Positions 27,831 to 36,565 of a DNA stretch of 64,000 nucleotides are shown here, in pieces (within the stretch, counting starts at the first letter, position 1; each line of letters starts with the position of its first letter). Under the pieces are notes generated by a model. It was not told the DNA's origin and did no database searches. It saw only the letters and a list, made by a program, of their open reading frames with translations. Origin of the DNA: Mogibacterium timidum ATCC 33093. GTDB taxonomy: Bacteria > Bacillota > Clostridia > Peptostreptococcales > Anaerovoracaceae. The stretch lies in contig NZ_JALU01000018.1 of the NCBI RefSeq assembly GCF_000525775.1, positions 1 to 64,000 on the forward strand, in the 5' to 3' direction. Both the position numbers and the translations under genes were made by a program.

Positions 27831-28261
27831 TGGGTGTACACAATATTATTGCGATAGCACTTATCGGCCTTGGATACCTCTTCATGGCAATTGCGGCTGT
27901 AGGTGTAATTAAATTTCCGGATTTCTTTACACGTCTACACGCATCAGGTGTAGGCGAGACCTTTGGTGCTCTCATGATGACGCTGGGAATCATCGCTTAT
28001 AAAGAGGGTACGCTGCTGTCCTTAAAGGTGTTTATCATATTCTTCATACTTCTGCTGACCAATCCGCTTGGTACGAATCTGATTATGCTGACTTCAATTC
28101 ATGCCAAAAACTATCAGGATTATAATCACAAGAGACACGTGGGTGTCAGTGAGGACTTGGATATCGAAGCGCGTGCGGATGCTGATGATGAAGAAAATGC
28201 CACAGCTGAAGGAGAAGTTGCTGATGATGAAAACGATGATTTGGAAGAAGGAGGTAGATAG
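27830..28261 (+). CDS. mrpG: Mrp-type antiporter subunit G
   Basis: A 143-residue subunit with three membrane segments in the first ~90 residues and the family motif GVIKFPDFFTRLHASGVGET near residue 25. The last ~40 residues are an Asp/Glu-rich tail, longer and more acidic than in the Bacillus protein; this may be a cytoplasmic charge element. It is followed immediately by the next start (TAGATG). Confidence 0.88.
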   Translation: MGVHNIIAIALIGLGYLFMAIAAVGVIKFPDFFTRLHASGVGETFGALMMTLGIIAYKEGTLLSLKVFIIFFILLLTNPLGTNLIMLTSIHAKNYQDYNHKRHVGVSEDLDIEARADADDEENATAEGEVADDENDDLEEGGR

Positions 28262-28504
28262 ATGAGTACATATATTGTGGAAGCGCTGCTGCTTTTGGCT
28301 TTGATATCTATCACGCTGGTGATAATTTTCGATAAGGACCTGGTGGCGGTAGTCGTTGTGTACTGTGCATTCAGCTTTGTGACGATGTTTCTGTACATCA
28401 TCATGGGGGCTCCTGATGTCGCATTCACTGAGGCGGTAATCGGGGTAATTTCGACTATCTATTTCATCATGACGCTCAAAAACATAGATAGGCGGTGCAA
28501 GTGA
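28262..28504 (+). CDS. DUF4040 / MbhD-like small membrane subunit
   Basis: An 80-residue, three-helix membrane protein. MGAPDVAFTEAVIGV near residue 50 is the signature of the DUF4040 domain found in the C-terminal part of MrpA and in MbhD of membrane-bound hydrogenases. In this operon the large MrpA is therefore split, as in archaeal Mrp-like and Mbh clusters. Its TGA overlaps the following start (TGATG). Confidence 0.85.
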   Translation: MSTYIVEALLLLALISITLVIIFDKDLVAVVVVYCAFSFVTMFLYIIMGAPDVAFTEAVIGVISTIYFIMTLKNIDRRCK

Positions 28505-29307
28505 TGCGCAAATATGTCAATGTGACGTTTTTAATTGCTTCCATCGTTACGCTGTTCCTCGTTGTAGCTAAGCTTGACGTGCTTCCGGCAATTGGGGATG
28601 TGAATTCAGCGCCGGCATTGCATGTGTCCAAATACTACATCGAGCATGCTGTGCATGACACTAACTCACCCAATATGGTAACCGCAATGATTGTAGATTA
28701 TCGCGCCTTCGATACTATGTTCGAGACAACGGTAATGTTCCTGGCGGGAATCGGGGTAATCATGATTCTGGCAAACAGACCTAAGGCCAAGAACCGTATC
28801 GTAGAGCCGAAGAGGTATTTCGGACATCGCTATAAGCTGGGTGATCCTACTTACAAGACAATCAACAAGGATGTAATGATCACGCTGCTGGAACCGCTGA
28901 TTCTGATATATGCGTTATATGTACTGTTCCACGGAGAGGTCAGTCTGGGCGGAGGCTTTCAGTCAGGAGCGCTTATAGCACTGACATATATTATTGATAT
29001 ACTGGTCATACCGGACAAAAAGAACCTGTTCATGATGACAGGTAAGAACTCGTCTAGTATAGCGGGTATCGGCGTTCTGATATACGTTATGACCGGTGTG
29101 GTACCGATGTTTAACGGTGGCTCTTTCATGGACTACACATATCTGCCGTTGCCTGTGCATACAGCCGAGAGGCATGCTATCGGCATACTCCTTGTAGAGA
29201 TTGGAGTAACAATCGGTGTAATGGGTACTATTATTACAATTCTGAATGCGATTATGAAGAGGGTAAGATTTGATGATGACACAGATCAACGCGTTGCTGG
29301 CAAGTAA
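28504..29307 (+). CDS. mrpB: MnhB/MrpB-domain subunit
   Basis: A 267-residue protein combining an N-terminal MbhE/MrpA-tail-like region (first membrane helix, then a loop and a second helix near 80-95) with a MnhB domain from about residue 125. The loop FHGEVSLGGGFQSGAL corresponds to the GHxxPGGGFQ motif of MrpB. I start at ATG 28504, which overlaps the previous stop, rather than the in-frame GTG at 28495. About six membrane segments in all. Confidence 0.85.
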   Translation: MRKYVNVTFLIASIVTLFLVVAKLDVLPAIGDVNSAPALHVSKYYIEHAVHDTNSPNMVTAMIVDYRAFDTMFETTVMFLAGIGVIMILANRPKAKNRIVEPKRYFGHRYKLGDPTYKTINKDVMITLLEPLILIYALYVLFHGEVSLGGGFQSGALIALTYIIDILVIPDKKNLFMMTGKNSSSIAGIGVLIYVMTGVVPMFNGGSFMDYTYLPLPVHTAERHAIGILLVEIGVTIGVMGTIITILNAIMKRVRFDDDTDQRVAGK

Positions 29308-29656
29308 AGGAATATATTTTCTAACGCTTCTGCTGATGTTGCTGGGAATGTATGGGATGATTTCCTGCAAGAATTATATGAAGAAATTGATATGCATGAA
29401 TATTATGCAGGTAGCTGTCATATTCTTCTACCTTTGCTTTGCTCAGAAAAAGGGTGGAACTATTCCGATTGCGCTGGATACTATAGTTAACGCCAGCAAA
29501 TATGTCAATCCGATACCTCATGGTCTAATGCTCACTGCAATTGTTGTAAGCCTTGGTACCACAGGTGTAGGGCTTGCGCTTCTCACTCGCATTAAGGAGA
29601 AGTACGGGAGCATCGAGGAGGACGATATAATCAGGAGGGAGAACCGTTTTAAATGA
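29273..29656 (+). CDS. mrpC: Mrp-type antiporter subunit C (NuoK-like)
   Basis: A 127-residue, three-helix membrane protein homologous to MrpC and complex I subunit NuoK. The second helix region LICMNIMQVAVIFFYLCFAQ and the third beginning HGLMLTAIVVSLGTTGVG are typical. The gene overlaps mrpB by 35 bases. Either of two adjacent ATG codons (29273 or 29276) could be the start. It ends with ATGA, coupled to the next gene. Confidence 0.86.
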   Translation: MMTQINALLASKGIYFLTLLLMLLGMYGMISCKNYMKKLICMNIMQVAVIFFYLCFAQKKGGTIPIALDTIVNASKYVNPIPHGLMLTAIVVSLGTTGVGLALLTRIKEKYGSIEEDDIIRRENRFK

Positions 29657-31122
29657 ATGATCTTCCAATAATTATTATTTTATTGCCGCTTATCAGTGCT
29701 CTGCTGTCGATTGCGCTGTCAAGAATCCATATACATCTGGGCAGAAATATTGTCACAGCTGCAATTTTTGTTGCTCTTGGATGTGCTGTGAAATTATTCA
29801 TCAACATTATTAAGGGCGGACCTGTTCATTACAGCTTTGGCGGTTACAAAGCACCTTACGGCATCGAATTTTATATTGACTCTATAGGAGCGATTATAGT
29901 CGTTGTAATACTGCTGCTCGGTTTTATCACGACACTCTATGTGATGAACTTTGAAGTCACAAATGAACGCAAGGTCATCGGCGGTGCTTACTCGCTTATC
30001 GGACTGCTGATAGTGGGCATGTGCGGTATGAGCATGACAGGGGATGTGTTCAACCTGTACGTATTCCTCGAGATTACCTCGCTGTCAGCGTACTGTCTAA
30101 TAGCGCTCGGTGGAAGCCGAGGCATAGTGGCTTCTTTTAGATATCTCCTTGTAGGAACCGTTGCGGCTACGATGTATCTTCTCGGCGTCGGGATATTATA
30201 CGCTTCGACTGGTACACTCAACATGGCAGATATGAGGAATATCTTGAATTCCCACAACTACGATACTGAGATGACAGTGTCCATGTGCCTGTTTATAGCT
30301 GCATTTGGCATCAAGATGCCGATGTTCCCGTTTCATGGTTGGCAGCCTTCTGCCTATTCGCATGCTGAACCGGGTTCGAGACCGCTTATTGCCGGTGTAA
30401 TGGGTAAGATTCCTGCGCTCGCGCTGTTCAGATATATGTATTTTATATATGGAACTGATTTTAAATTCTTCAATCTGTTCCTGAACATAATCGGCATACT
30501 CTCGTGCTGTGGAATCATCTACGGTTCGGTACGAGCAATGGCGCAGGAGGATGTGAGGAAGATCTTTGCATACTCTTCAATAGCGCAGATTGGGTATATC
30601 ACGCTTGGTTTTGCCATTGACAGTCCGTATGCGCTGGCAGGCGCTTTTTTGCATTTAATCGGTCATGTGTTCATGAAAAGCGGACTTTTCTTCAGTTCGG
30701 CAGCCATCAGATACAGGTTCGGCAGCTTTAAGATATCCAGCTTCGGAAGGATTTATAAAAAGATGCCGATCACATCAGGCTTGATTGTGTTGGCATCGCT
30801 CTCCATGATAGGAATTCCGCCGGCTGTAGGATTTTTCAGCAAATGGTACATCGCTCTAGGCGCAGCGGAGACTCATCAGTACCGGTACATCGCGATACTG
30901 GTGTTGAGCAGCTTGCTCAACGCTATCTACTTCTTCAAGCTGATAGAGAAGATATTTATCAATCAACCAAAGGAGTTGTATGATAAGCGAGATGGCGAGA
31001 CTGTTGAGCTGCCATGGACTATGCTTTTGGCAATCGGCACATGTTTTGTGATCATATTGGCTCTTGGTATATTCAATGCCGGTGTTTTTGATGTGATAAT
31101 GATGACGGTGAAGGGGGTATGA
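29653..31122 (+). CDS. mrpD: Antiporter-type subunit D (first copy)
   Basis: A 489-residue, ~14-helix protein of the NuoL/M/N-MrpA/D superfamily, believed to move protons. Visible signatures are the conserved Glu helix VFLEITSLSAYCLIALGG, then FHGWQPSAYSHAEPG with helix-breaking residues, and LIGHVFMKSGLFFSSAAI. It overlaps the neighbours by four bases on each side. It is the first of three large antiporter-like subunits in this operon. Confidence 0.86.
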   Translation: MNDLPIIIILLPLISALLSIALSRIHIHLGRNIVTAAIFVALGCAVKLFINIIKGGPVHYSFGGYKAPYGIEFYIDSIGAIIVVVILLLGFITTLYVMNFEVTNERKVIGGAYSLIGLLIVGMCGMSMTGDVFNLYVFLEITSLSAYCLIALGGSRGIVASFRYLLVGTVAATMYLLGVGILYASTGTLNMADMRNILNSHNYDTEMTVSMCLFIAAFGIKMPMFPFHGWQPSAYSHAEPGSRPLIAGVMGKIPALALFRYMYFIYGTDFKFFNLFLNIIGILSCCGIIYGSVRAMAQEDVRKIFAYSSIAQIGYITLGFAIDSPYALAGAFLHLIGHVFMKSGLFFSSAAIRYRFGSFKISSFGRIYKKMPITSGLIVLASLSMIGIPPAVGFFSKWYIALGAAETHQYRYIAILVLSSLLNAIYFFKLIEKIFINQPKELYDKRDGETVELPWTMLLAIGTCFVIILALGIFNAGVFDVIMMTVKGV

Positions 31123-32642
31123 ATATGAACTTGATAGCTCTAAATCTGCGCCCCTTGCTGGCGATTCTTGTTTCACTTGTTGCATCCGGGCTCATCTATG
31201 TGCTGGGTGAACACATCAAGGCGAATACAAGAGAGGCGATAACCTTCACGGCTTCCATTCTTAAGATTCTGTTAGTCTATTCGATGGTGCCTGCGGTTCT
31301 TACGGGTCAGACGATTAGGCTCGAGCTGTTTAGGCTGGTGGACGGCATCTCATTTGCCTTAAATGTCGATACAGCCGGCATCGTGTTTGCTTGCAGCGCT
31401 TCGACACTTTGGTTGCTCACGTCTGCATACTCCGTCGGCTATATGCGAGGTCACGGTGAGAAAAATCAGACAGGCTACTATGCTGCTTTTGCTATGTGTC
31501 TGTCAGCTGCAATGGGCATTTGCTTCGCGGCAAATCTCATTACATTTTTCATATTCTTTGAGGTGCTTACCATCGCAACATATCCGCTCGTAGTCCATTA
31601 CCGTGACGCAGAGGGCACGAGTTCAGGTAGAAAATATCTGGCTTATACATTGATTAGCGGTCAGATATTCTTTGCCGCTATGGTTATCGTGTATGCAGTC
31701 TCAGGAACATTAGAATTCAAGCCCGGCGGGTTCATGGATTCCGGCATGATTCCCGGCGGATGGATGTTGGTCATTTTTGTCATGATGATTGGAGCGGGAA
31801 TCGTCAAGGCCGGCGTGATGCCGTTTCACAGCTGGTTGCCGGCGGCAATGGTTGCGCCGACACCGGTCAGTGCACTGCTTCATGCCGTAGTAGTGGTTAA
31901 AGCCGGAGCGTTTGCAACCTTGAGAGTTATGATGTATGTATTTGGACCGAAACTGGCGAGAGAATGTGGAGGAGCGACCCTGCTAGCCTGGATGGCAGCG
32001 GTGACGATACTAATATCGTCACTGATAGCGCTCAAGAAGGACAATCTCAAGGCTAGGTTGGCTTTTTCAACCATAGGGCAGCTGTCATATATTGTGCTGG
32101 GAATTGCTATCCTATCTCCGCTGAGCACAGTAGGTGCTCTTTATCATCTGGTTGCCCATGCATTTATGAAGATCACACTATTCATGTGTGCCGGTGCCAT
32201 ATTCGTTACAGCTCACAAGAAAAATATCAGTGAGATGGTGGGTCTTGGTCGGAGAATGCCGATAACGATGACAGCATTTACAATAGCTTCACTCGGAATA
32301 GCGGGATTCCCGTTCTTTGTCGGCTTCGTTAGCAAAGCAAATATCATCATGGGTGCGCTTAAGTCGGGGCAGCTGTTGTTCGGTGTGACATTGATTGTGA
32401 GCGCGTTGCTCGCTTTAACTTATCTTATGCCTGTAGTGCTGATTGCATTTAAAAGAGACGTTGTAAATCCTGATTTTACGGTATACGGAGAGGCTAACAG
32501 GATGATGCTCATTCCGCTGGTTATTACAGCAGGCTTGTCGTTGCTGCTTGGACTGGCGCCTAACTTCGGCCTGCATCTGCTGGACTTGGCAATGCAGACT
32601 GGCAACGCAGTATTTTCGGCAACAGGAGGTACGCTATGTTGA
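31119..32642 (+). CDS. Antiporter-type subunit D (second copy)
   Basis: A 507-residue paralogue in the same superfamily. FFEVLTIATYPLVVH holds the conserved Glu; MPFHSWLPAAMVAPTPVSAL and LVAHAFMKITLFMCAGAI are the two proton-channel signatures. The HSWLPxAMxAPTPVSA sequence is closest to the NuoL/MrpA type. There is a four-base overlap with the upstream gene and a seven-base overlap with the downstream small gene. Confidence 0.86.
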   Translation: MNMNLIALNLRPLLAILVSLVASGLIYVLGEHIKANTREAITFTASILKILLVYSMVPAVLTGQTIRLELFRLVDGISFALNVDTAGIVFACSASTLWLLTSAYSVGYMRGHGEKNQTGYYAAFAMCLSAAMGICFAANLITFFIFFEVLTIATYPLVVHYRDAEGTSSGRKYLAYTLISGQIFFAAMVIVYAVSGTLEFKPGGFMDSGMIPGGWMLVIFVMMIGAGIVKAGVMPFHSWLPAAMVAPTPVSALLHAVVVVKAGAFATLRVMMYVFGPKLARECGGATLLAWMAAVTILISSLIALKKDNLKARLAFSTIGQLSYIVLGIAILSPLSTVGALYHLVAHAFMKITLFMCAGAIFVTAHKKNISEMVGLGRRMPITMTAFTIASLGIAGFPFFVGFVSKANIIMGALKSGQLLFGVTLIVSALLALTYLMPVVLIAFKRDVVNPDFTVYGEANRMMLIPLVITAGLSLLLGLAPNFGLHLLDLAMQTGNAVFSATGGTLC

Positions 32643-32842
32643 ACGAGATATTACATTACATAGTTCTTTCTCTTGCAGGTTCTGTAGCATTGGTTGTCAT
32701 GAGTAAGATCATATTAAACAAGCTGCTACGCCGTGATACGGGGTATTACGAGTCAATAGAGCTTGATGAAGAAGCCGAGATGCTGAAGCGCGCATCTATA
32801 GATGCATTGTATCCTGAGAGGAGTGAAGAAGATGTTAAATAG
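32636..32842 (+). CDS. Small single-helix membrane protein in Mrp-like operon
   Basis: A 68-residue protein with one membrane helix (about 8-27) and a charged, acidic C-terminal half (YESIELDEEAEML). I do not recognise a family. It is wedged between two antiporter subunits, overlapping one by seven bases and the next by eleven, so it is almost surely translated with them. It may be an accessory subunit of the complex. Confidence 0.75.
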   Translation: MLNEILHYIVLSLAGSVALVVMSKIILNKLLRRDTGYYESIELDEEAEMLKRASIDALYPERSEEDVK

Positions 32843-34571
32843 CTTTCATCCCGGACTCCTGATTATAGCGATCGGCTCTTTGATTTTGATCTTGCCGGCA
32901 AAGTGCAGGAAGCCTCTGGCACTGATATCAGCTGCTGTCGGCATAGCAGGTTTGTTCATACTCAGTAGTAGCAGTCATCTTGTATACAGGCTTACGCCTG
33001 CGCTTAAACTGAATCTTATTCACGTGGATAAGCTGTCGATGATATTCATAATAATATTTGCAATTATCGGAGCTATCAACAATATATATGGGATGGATAT
33101 TCAGGACAAATGGGAAAAGGGAATGTCGGTAATTTACGGCGGTAGCATTATCGCCGCGACGTTAGCTGGTGACGCGATTTCTCTTATAGTGTTCTGGGAG
33201 GTTGCGGCATTTAGTGCGGCATATTTAATCTATGCTAAACACACCAGACGTTCGTCAAGGGCGGCGCTCAGATATTTGCTGATGCACGCATTTGGAGGTA
33301 ACATGCTCTTGGTAGGCTTCTTGCTGCATGCGGCAAACAGCGGTTCCCTTGCGATTCCTAAATATACCGGTTCAGATGGTTCTGCAGCTTTCTGGTTCAT
33401 ACTGATTGGAGTCTGCGTCAACGCAGTTGTGCCGCCGTTTAACTCGTGGATTTCCGATTCGTATCCGGAATCTACTATTGCGGGAACAGTATTCATGTGC
33501 GGATATACCACAAAGCTGGGAATTTACGCCATGATTAGGATATTTGCAGGAACAGAGATGCTTTTATACGCAGGCGTATTTATGGCGCTCTACGGTGTTT
33601 TGATGGCATTTTTGGAGAATGATCTGCGCAGGCTGTTCAGCTACCATATAATGTCACAGCTTGGATACATGGTTGCATCGCTTGCTGTTGGTGGAGCATG
33701 GGGGGTCGATGGAGCCGCTTCACACGTGTTTAACAATATAATCTACAAGGGCGTTTTGATGATGTGTTCAGGTGCAGTGATAATGGCAACCGGCAAGAGA
33801 AAGATTACAGAGCTCGGAGGCCTCAAGAATAAGATGCCTATTACAGCATTTACATTCCTTATAGCTTCGCTTTCGATTGCGGGAATGCCGTTTCTTAACG
33901 GATTTGCGTCCAAGACTGTTGTAATGCACGCGGTACAGGCAAGCGGGCACGATGTTGCGGCACTGTTGCTAACCGTCACGTCTATAGGCACCTGGTTATC
34001 CGTGGTTCTTAAGGTCAACTGGTTTGTTTTCCTTGGTGAAGCCAGGACTGAATTTGAAGTCAAAGAGATTCCGCTATCCATGAAGCTCGGCATGCTTCTC
34101 GGTGCAGCAGGGTGCATTATAATCGGTATAGTTCCTTCGATTTTGTATAGGCTTTTGCCATTTGCAGTATCTGTACATCCTTTTACAGTCGAGCATGTGC
34201 TTGAGTCCCTGATTCTATTCGCCGGAGCAACAATCGTATTCTGGCTTGTGAGAGTTAAAATGCTGCCGCATGATCAGCTCTCGTTGGACTTCGACTGGCT
34301 TCTGAGAAAGCCCTTAGCCGGGGTAATAACAGCAACATCAACCGGACTTAACAAATTTACAGGGTGGGCAGACGTCAAATCGCTTGGAATAGTTCGTTTC
34401 TGTGGCGAGAGACTTGGCAACCCTTACAAATGGACAGAAAGCTCCCGCAGGTCATTCGTTCGGAACATATCGTTTGAAAATGAAGATCGTGATATAGGCA
34501 TCGTCATTGAGATATCGGTTTCGATGCTGGCATTAATAACTATAATAGCTATGTTATTTATCAATAAATAG
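32832..34571 (+). CDS. Antiporter-type subunit D (third copy)
   Basis: A 579-residue NuoL/M-like membrane protein. The Glu helix is VFWEVAAFSAAYLIYAKHTR; the NSWISDSYPESTIAGTVF and HVFNNIIYKGVLMMCSGAV segments mark the two half-channels. A C-terminal extension of about 100 residues with one last helix recalls the lateral tail of NuoL and MrpA. ATG 32832 follows AGAGGAG inside the preceding small gene; the in-frame ATG at 32802 would leave it without a site. Confidence 0.86.
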   Translation: MLNSFHPGLLIIAIGSLILILPAKCRKPLALISAAVGIAGLFILSSSSHLVYRLTPALKLNLIHVDKLSMIFIIIFAIIGAINNIYGMDIQDKWEKGMSVIYGGSIIAATLAGDAISLIVFWEVAAFSAAYLIYAKHTRRSSRAALRYLLMHAFGGNMLLVGFLLHAANSGSLAIPKYTGSDGSAAFWFILIGVCVNAVVPPFNSWISDSYPESTIAGTVFMCGYTTKLGIYAMIRIFAGTEMLLYAGVFMALYGVLMAFLENDLRRLFSYHIMSQLGYMVASLAVGGAWGVDGAASHVFNNIIYKGVLMMCSGAVIMATGKRKITELGGLKNKMPITAFTFLIASLSIAGMPFLNGFASKTVVMHAVQASGHDVAALLLTVTSIGTWLSVVLKVNWFVFLGEARTEFEVKEIPLSMKLGMLLGAAGCIIIGIVPSILYRLLPFAVSVHPFTVEHVLESLILFAGATIVFWLVRVKMLPHDQLSLDFDWLLRKPLAGVITATSTGLNKFTGWADVKSLGIVRFCGERLGNPYKWTESSRRSFVRNISFENEDRDIGIVIEISVSMLALITIIAMLFINK

Positions 34572-34579
34572 CAAATGTA

Positions 34580-34607
34580 TTGACAATGAAGCTCTATTAC
34601 ATATAAT
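34580..34607 (+). promoter_or_regulatory. Strong predicted promoter before thiS
   Basis: TTGACA (34580-34585), 16 bases, TATAAT (34602-34607). Transcription would begin near 34613, right before a terminator hairpin, so it makes either a ~65-base RNA or a leader subject to attenuation. Confidence 0.7.
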
Positions 34608-34624
34608 TGAAGTTAGAGTATGAC

Positions 34625-34680
34625 AGGTCATACGAAGGGGTACACCACCTTGGGTGTAGAGCTTCGTGTGACCTTTTTTT
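34625..34680 (+). terminator. Terminator hairpin in the thiS leader
   Basis: GGTCATACGAAG (34626-34637) pairs with CTTCGTGTGACC (34662-34673). An upper stem TACACC/GGTGTA lies inside, and seven T follow. It can end the Mrp-like operon and also attenuate the thi operon. No TPP aptamer is seen here. Confidence 0.85.
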
Positions 34681-34772
34681 GTTGTATTAGCTGTGCCAGA
34701 CAATCGGAGTTATGAGCGGCTTGTTCATATGATATGATGCGGTTTGCAGTCTTTCGAAGGGAGGTGAGGAGC

Positions 34773-34970
34773 TTGATTAGGGTTAATGGAAGAGAGCACG
34801 AATATATAAAGGATATGACTATCGAGGAGCTTATTGTCGCCCTCGAGTATAATCCGGTTCGCATTGCAGTTGAATATATGGGCCGGATACTACCCCGGAG
34901 TGAATATGGACGGGTGGTTATAGCTGATGGCGATTGTATTGAAATTGTCTGCTTTATGGGAGGAGGTTAA
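34773..34970 (+). CDS. thiS: Sulfur carrier protein ThiS
   Basis: A 65-residue ubiquitin-fold protein that carries sulfur as a C-terminal thiocarboxylate for thiazole synthesis. It starts IRVNGREHEY and ends with the required Gly-Gly (CFMGGG). I place the start at TTG 34773 behind GGGAGGTGAGGAG; the longer reading from 34734 would place that site inside the gene. thiF starts directly after the stop. Confidence 0.9.
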   Translation: MIRVNGREHEYIKDMTIEELIVALEYNPVRIAVEYMGRILPRSEYGRVVIADGDCIEIVCFMGGG

Positions 34971-35615
34971 TTGTCAGTGAGATGTAATATTCCGAGTGAG
35001 TCGGAACTCAATCGGGCAAAAGACATGAGATTTACAAGAGAGCTTCACGATAAGCTGCGGAGAGCGTCAGTAGCGATTGCGGGAGCGGGCGGTCTCGGCT
35101 CCAATGTGGCTGTAATGCTTGCTAGAGCGGGCATTGGACATCTGCATATCGTCGATTATGATATCGTAGATATAACCAACCTTAACAGACAGGCGTATAC
35201 GATTAGACATATCGGTATGCACAAGGTGGATGCAATCAGCAATATTTTGCTGGAAATCAATCCGTACATGAAGGTGACGACGGAAAATATCATGGTGGAT
35301 GAGTCTAACTGCGTGAGAATATTTGGAGGCTTTGACCTGGTGTGCGAAGCCTTTGACCGGGCATCGGCAAAATCCATGCTCGTCAGCACGTTGTTATCCG
35401 AAACCGGTGAGCAGGTAGTTGTCTCAGGCTCCGGGATGGCAGGATATGGGGATGCTAATGCGATTAAGAGCAGATGCGTGACGAAGAGATTGTATATCTG
35501 TGGAGATGAGACAACCGATGTGTCTGAGGGCATTGGGCTGATGGCGCCACGAGTTTCTATCTGTTCAGGTCATCAAGCTAATCTGATAGTCAGGTTGATA
35601 CTTGGCGAAGCTTGA
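34971..35615 (+). CDS. thiF: ThiS adenylyltransferase ThiF
   Basis: A 214-residue E1-like enzyme that adenylates the ThiS C-terminus. The nucleotide-binding AGAGGLGSNVAVMLARAG is near residue 35, followed by DYDIVDITNLNRQ with the conserved Asp-Asn-Arg residues. It is the short clostridial form, without the rhodanese tail and with few Cys. Translation begins at TTG 34971 after GGAGGAGG, next to the thiS stop. Confidence 0.9.
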   Translation: MSVRCNIPSESELNRAKDMRFTRELHDKLRRASVAIAGAGGLGSNVAVMLARAGIGHLHIVDYDIVDITNLNRQAYTIRHIGMHKVDAISNILLEINPYMKVTTENIMVDESNCVRIFGGFDLVCEAFDRASAKSMLVSTLLSETGEQVVVSGSGMAGYGDANAIKSRCVTKRLYICGDETTDVSEGIGLMAPRVSICSGHQANLIVRLILGEA

Positions 35616-35797
35616 CGGTTTTGAGCTGCTGATGACAGATACAATGTTGCACTGCGGGTAAAACTGCAATACAGCTGACTGTACAAGGCTACATCAAAGT
35701 GTATGAAGCTGTATCGCAATTACGAGGAATAAGGACCGGGAAGAACTGGGAGCCGGAATACGTAAAAATGAAAGGAAATATATAGAAGGAGCACAAT

Positions 35798-36562
35798 ATG
35801 AACGATAAGCTTGCAATAGCAGGAAGAGAATTTGAATCACGCTTTATCCTAGGATCGGGCAAGTACGACCTTGAGCTGATACGAGCAGCCGTTGAAAATG
35901 CCAAGGCAGAGATCATTACACTCTCGGTCAGACGAGCAAATACCGGTGGACAGAATATACTTGATTACATTCCCGGTAATGTGACCCTGCTGCCAAACAC
36001 TTCCGGTGCCAGGAATGCCGATGAGGCTGTGAGAATTGCACGTCTAGCCAGAGAGCTGGGATGCGGCGATTTCATTAAGGTTGAGGTCATTCGCGATTCA
36101 AAGTATCTATTTCCGGATAATCAGGAGACGATTCGCGCGACTGAGATACTTGCTAAGGAGGGCTTTGTGGTTATGCCATACATGTACCCTGATCTCAATG
36201 CGGCACGCGACCTTGTAAATGCAGGGGCTGCTACCATTATGCCTCTTGCGGCTCCAATCGGATCTAACAGAGGACTCGTCACCAAGGAGATAATCAGGAT
36301 TCTGGTTGACGAGATAGATATCCCGATAATCGTGGATGCCGGTATCGGTTCTCCCTCACAGGCCTGCGAGGCGATGGAGATGGGGGCAGATGCGATTATG
36401 GCTAATACGGCCATTGCAACTGCACGAGATGTAGCTGCGATGGCAGGAGCTTTTGGCAAGGCGGTTGAGGCCGGAAGAACTGCGTATCTCGCCGGGCTTG
36501 GCAGAATAGTCAAGGATGGTGGCGTCGCGTCGTCGCCGCTCACCGGTTTTCTGGAGGGATAG
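35798..36562 (+). CDS. thiG: Thiazole synthase ThiG
   Basis: A 254-residue TIM-barrel enzyme that joins deoxyxylulose phosphate, dehydroglycine and ThiS-thiocarboxylate to the thiazole phosphate. The N-terminus [19 protein letters not shown] and SVRRANTG are typical. The imine-forming Lys is in the segment GDFIKVEVI (near residue 93). Phosphate-binding [18 protein letters not shown] and ANTAIATA follow. AGAAGGAG precedes the ATG. It lies 182 bases after thiF and four before thiH. Confidence 0.95.
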   Translation: MNDKLAIAGREFESRFILGSGKYDLELIRAAVENAKAEIITLSVRRANTGGQNILDYIPGNVTLLPNTSGARNADEAVRIARLARELGCGDFIKVEVIRDSKYLFPDNQETIRATEILAKEGFVVMPYMYPDLNAARDLVNAGAATIMPLAAPIGSNRGLVTKEIIRILVDEIDIPIIVDAGIGSPSQACEAMEMGADAIMANTAIATARDVAAMAGAFGKAVEAGRTAYLAGLGRIVKDGGVASSPLTGFLEG

Positions 36563-36565
36563 CGA

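Noticed and set aside
30360-30390. GGTTCGAGACC as a tRNA T-arm
   Set aside because: It lies within the conserved coding frame of an antiporter subunit and no acceptor or anticodon arms surround it.
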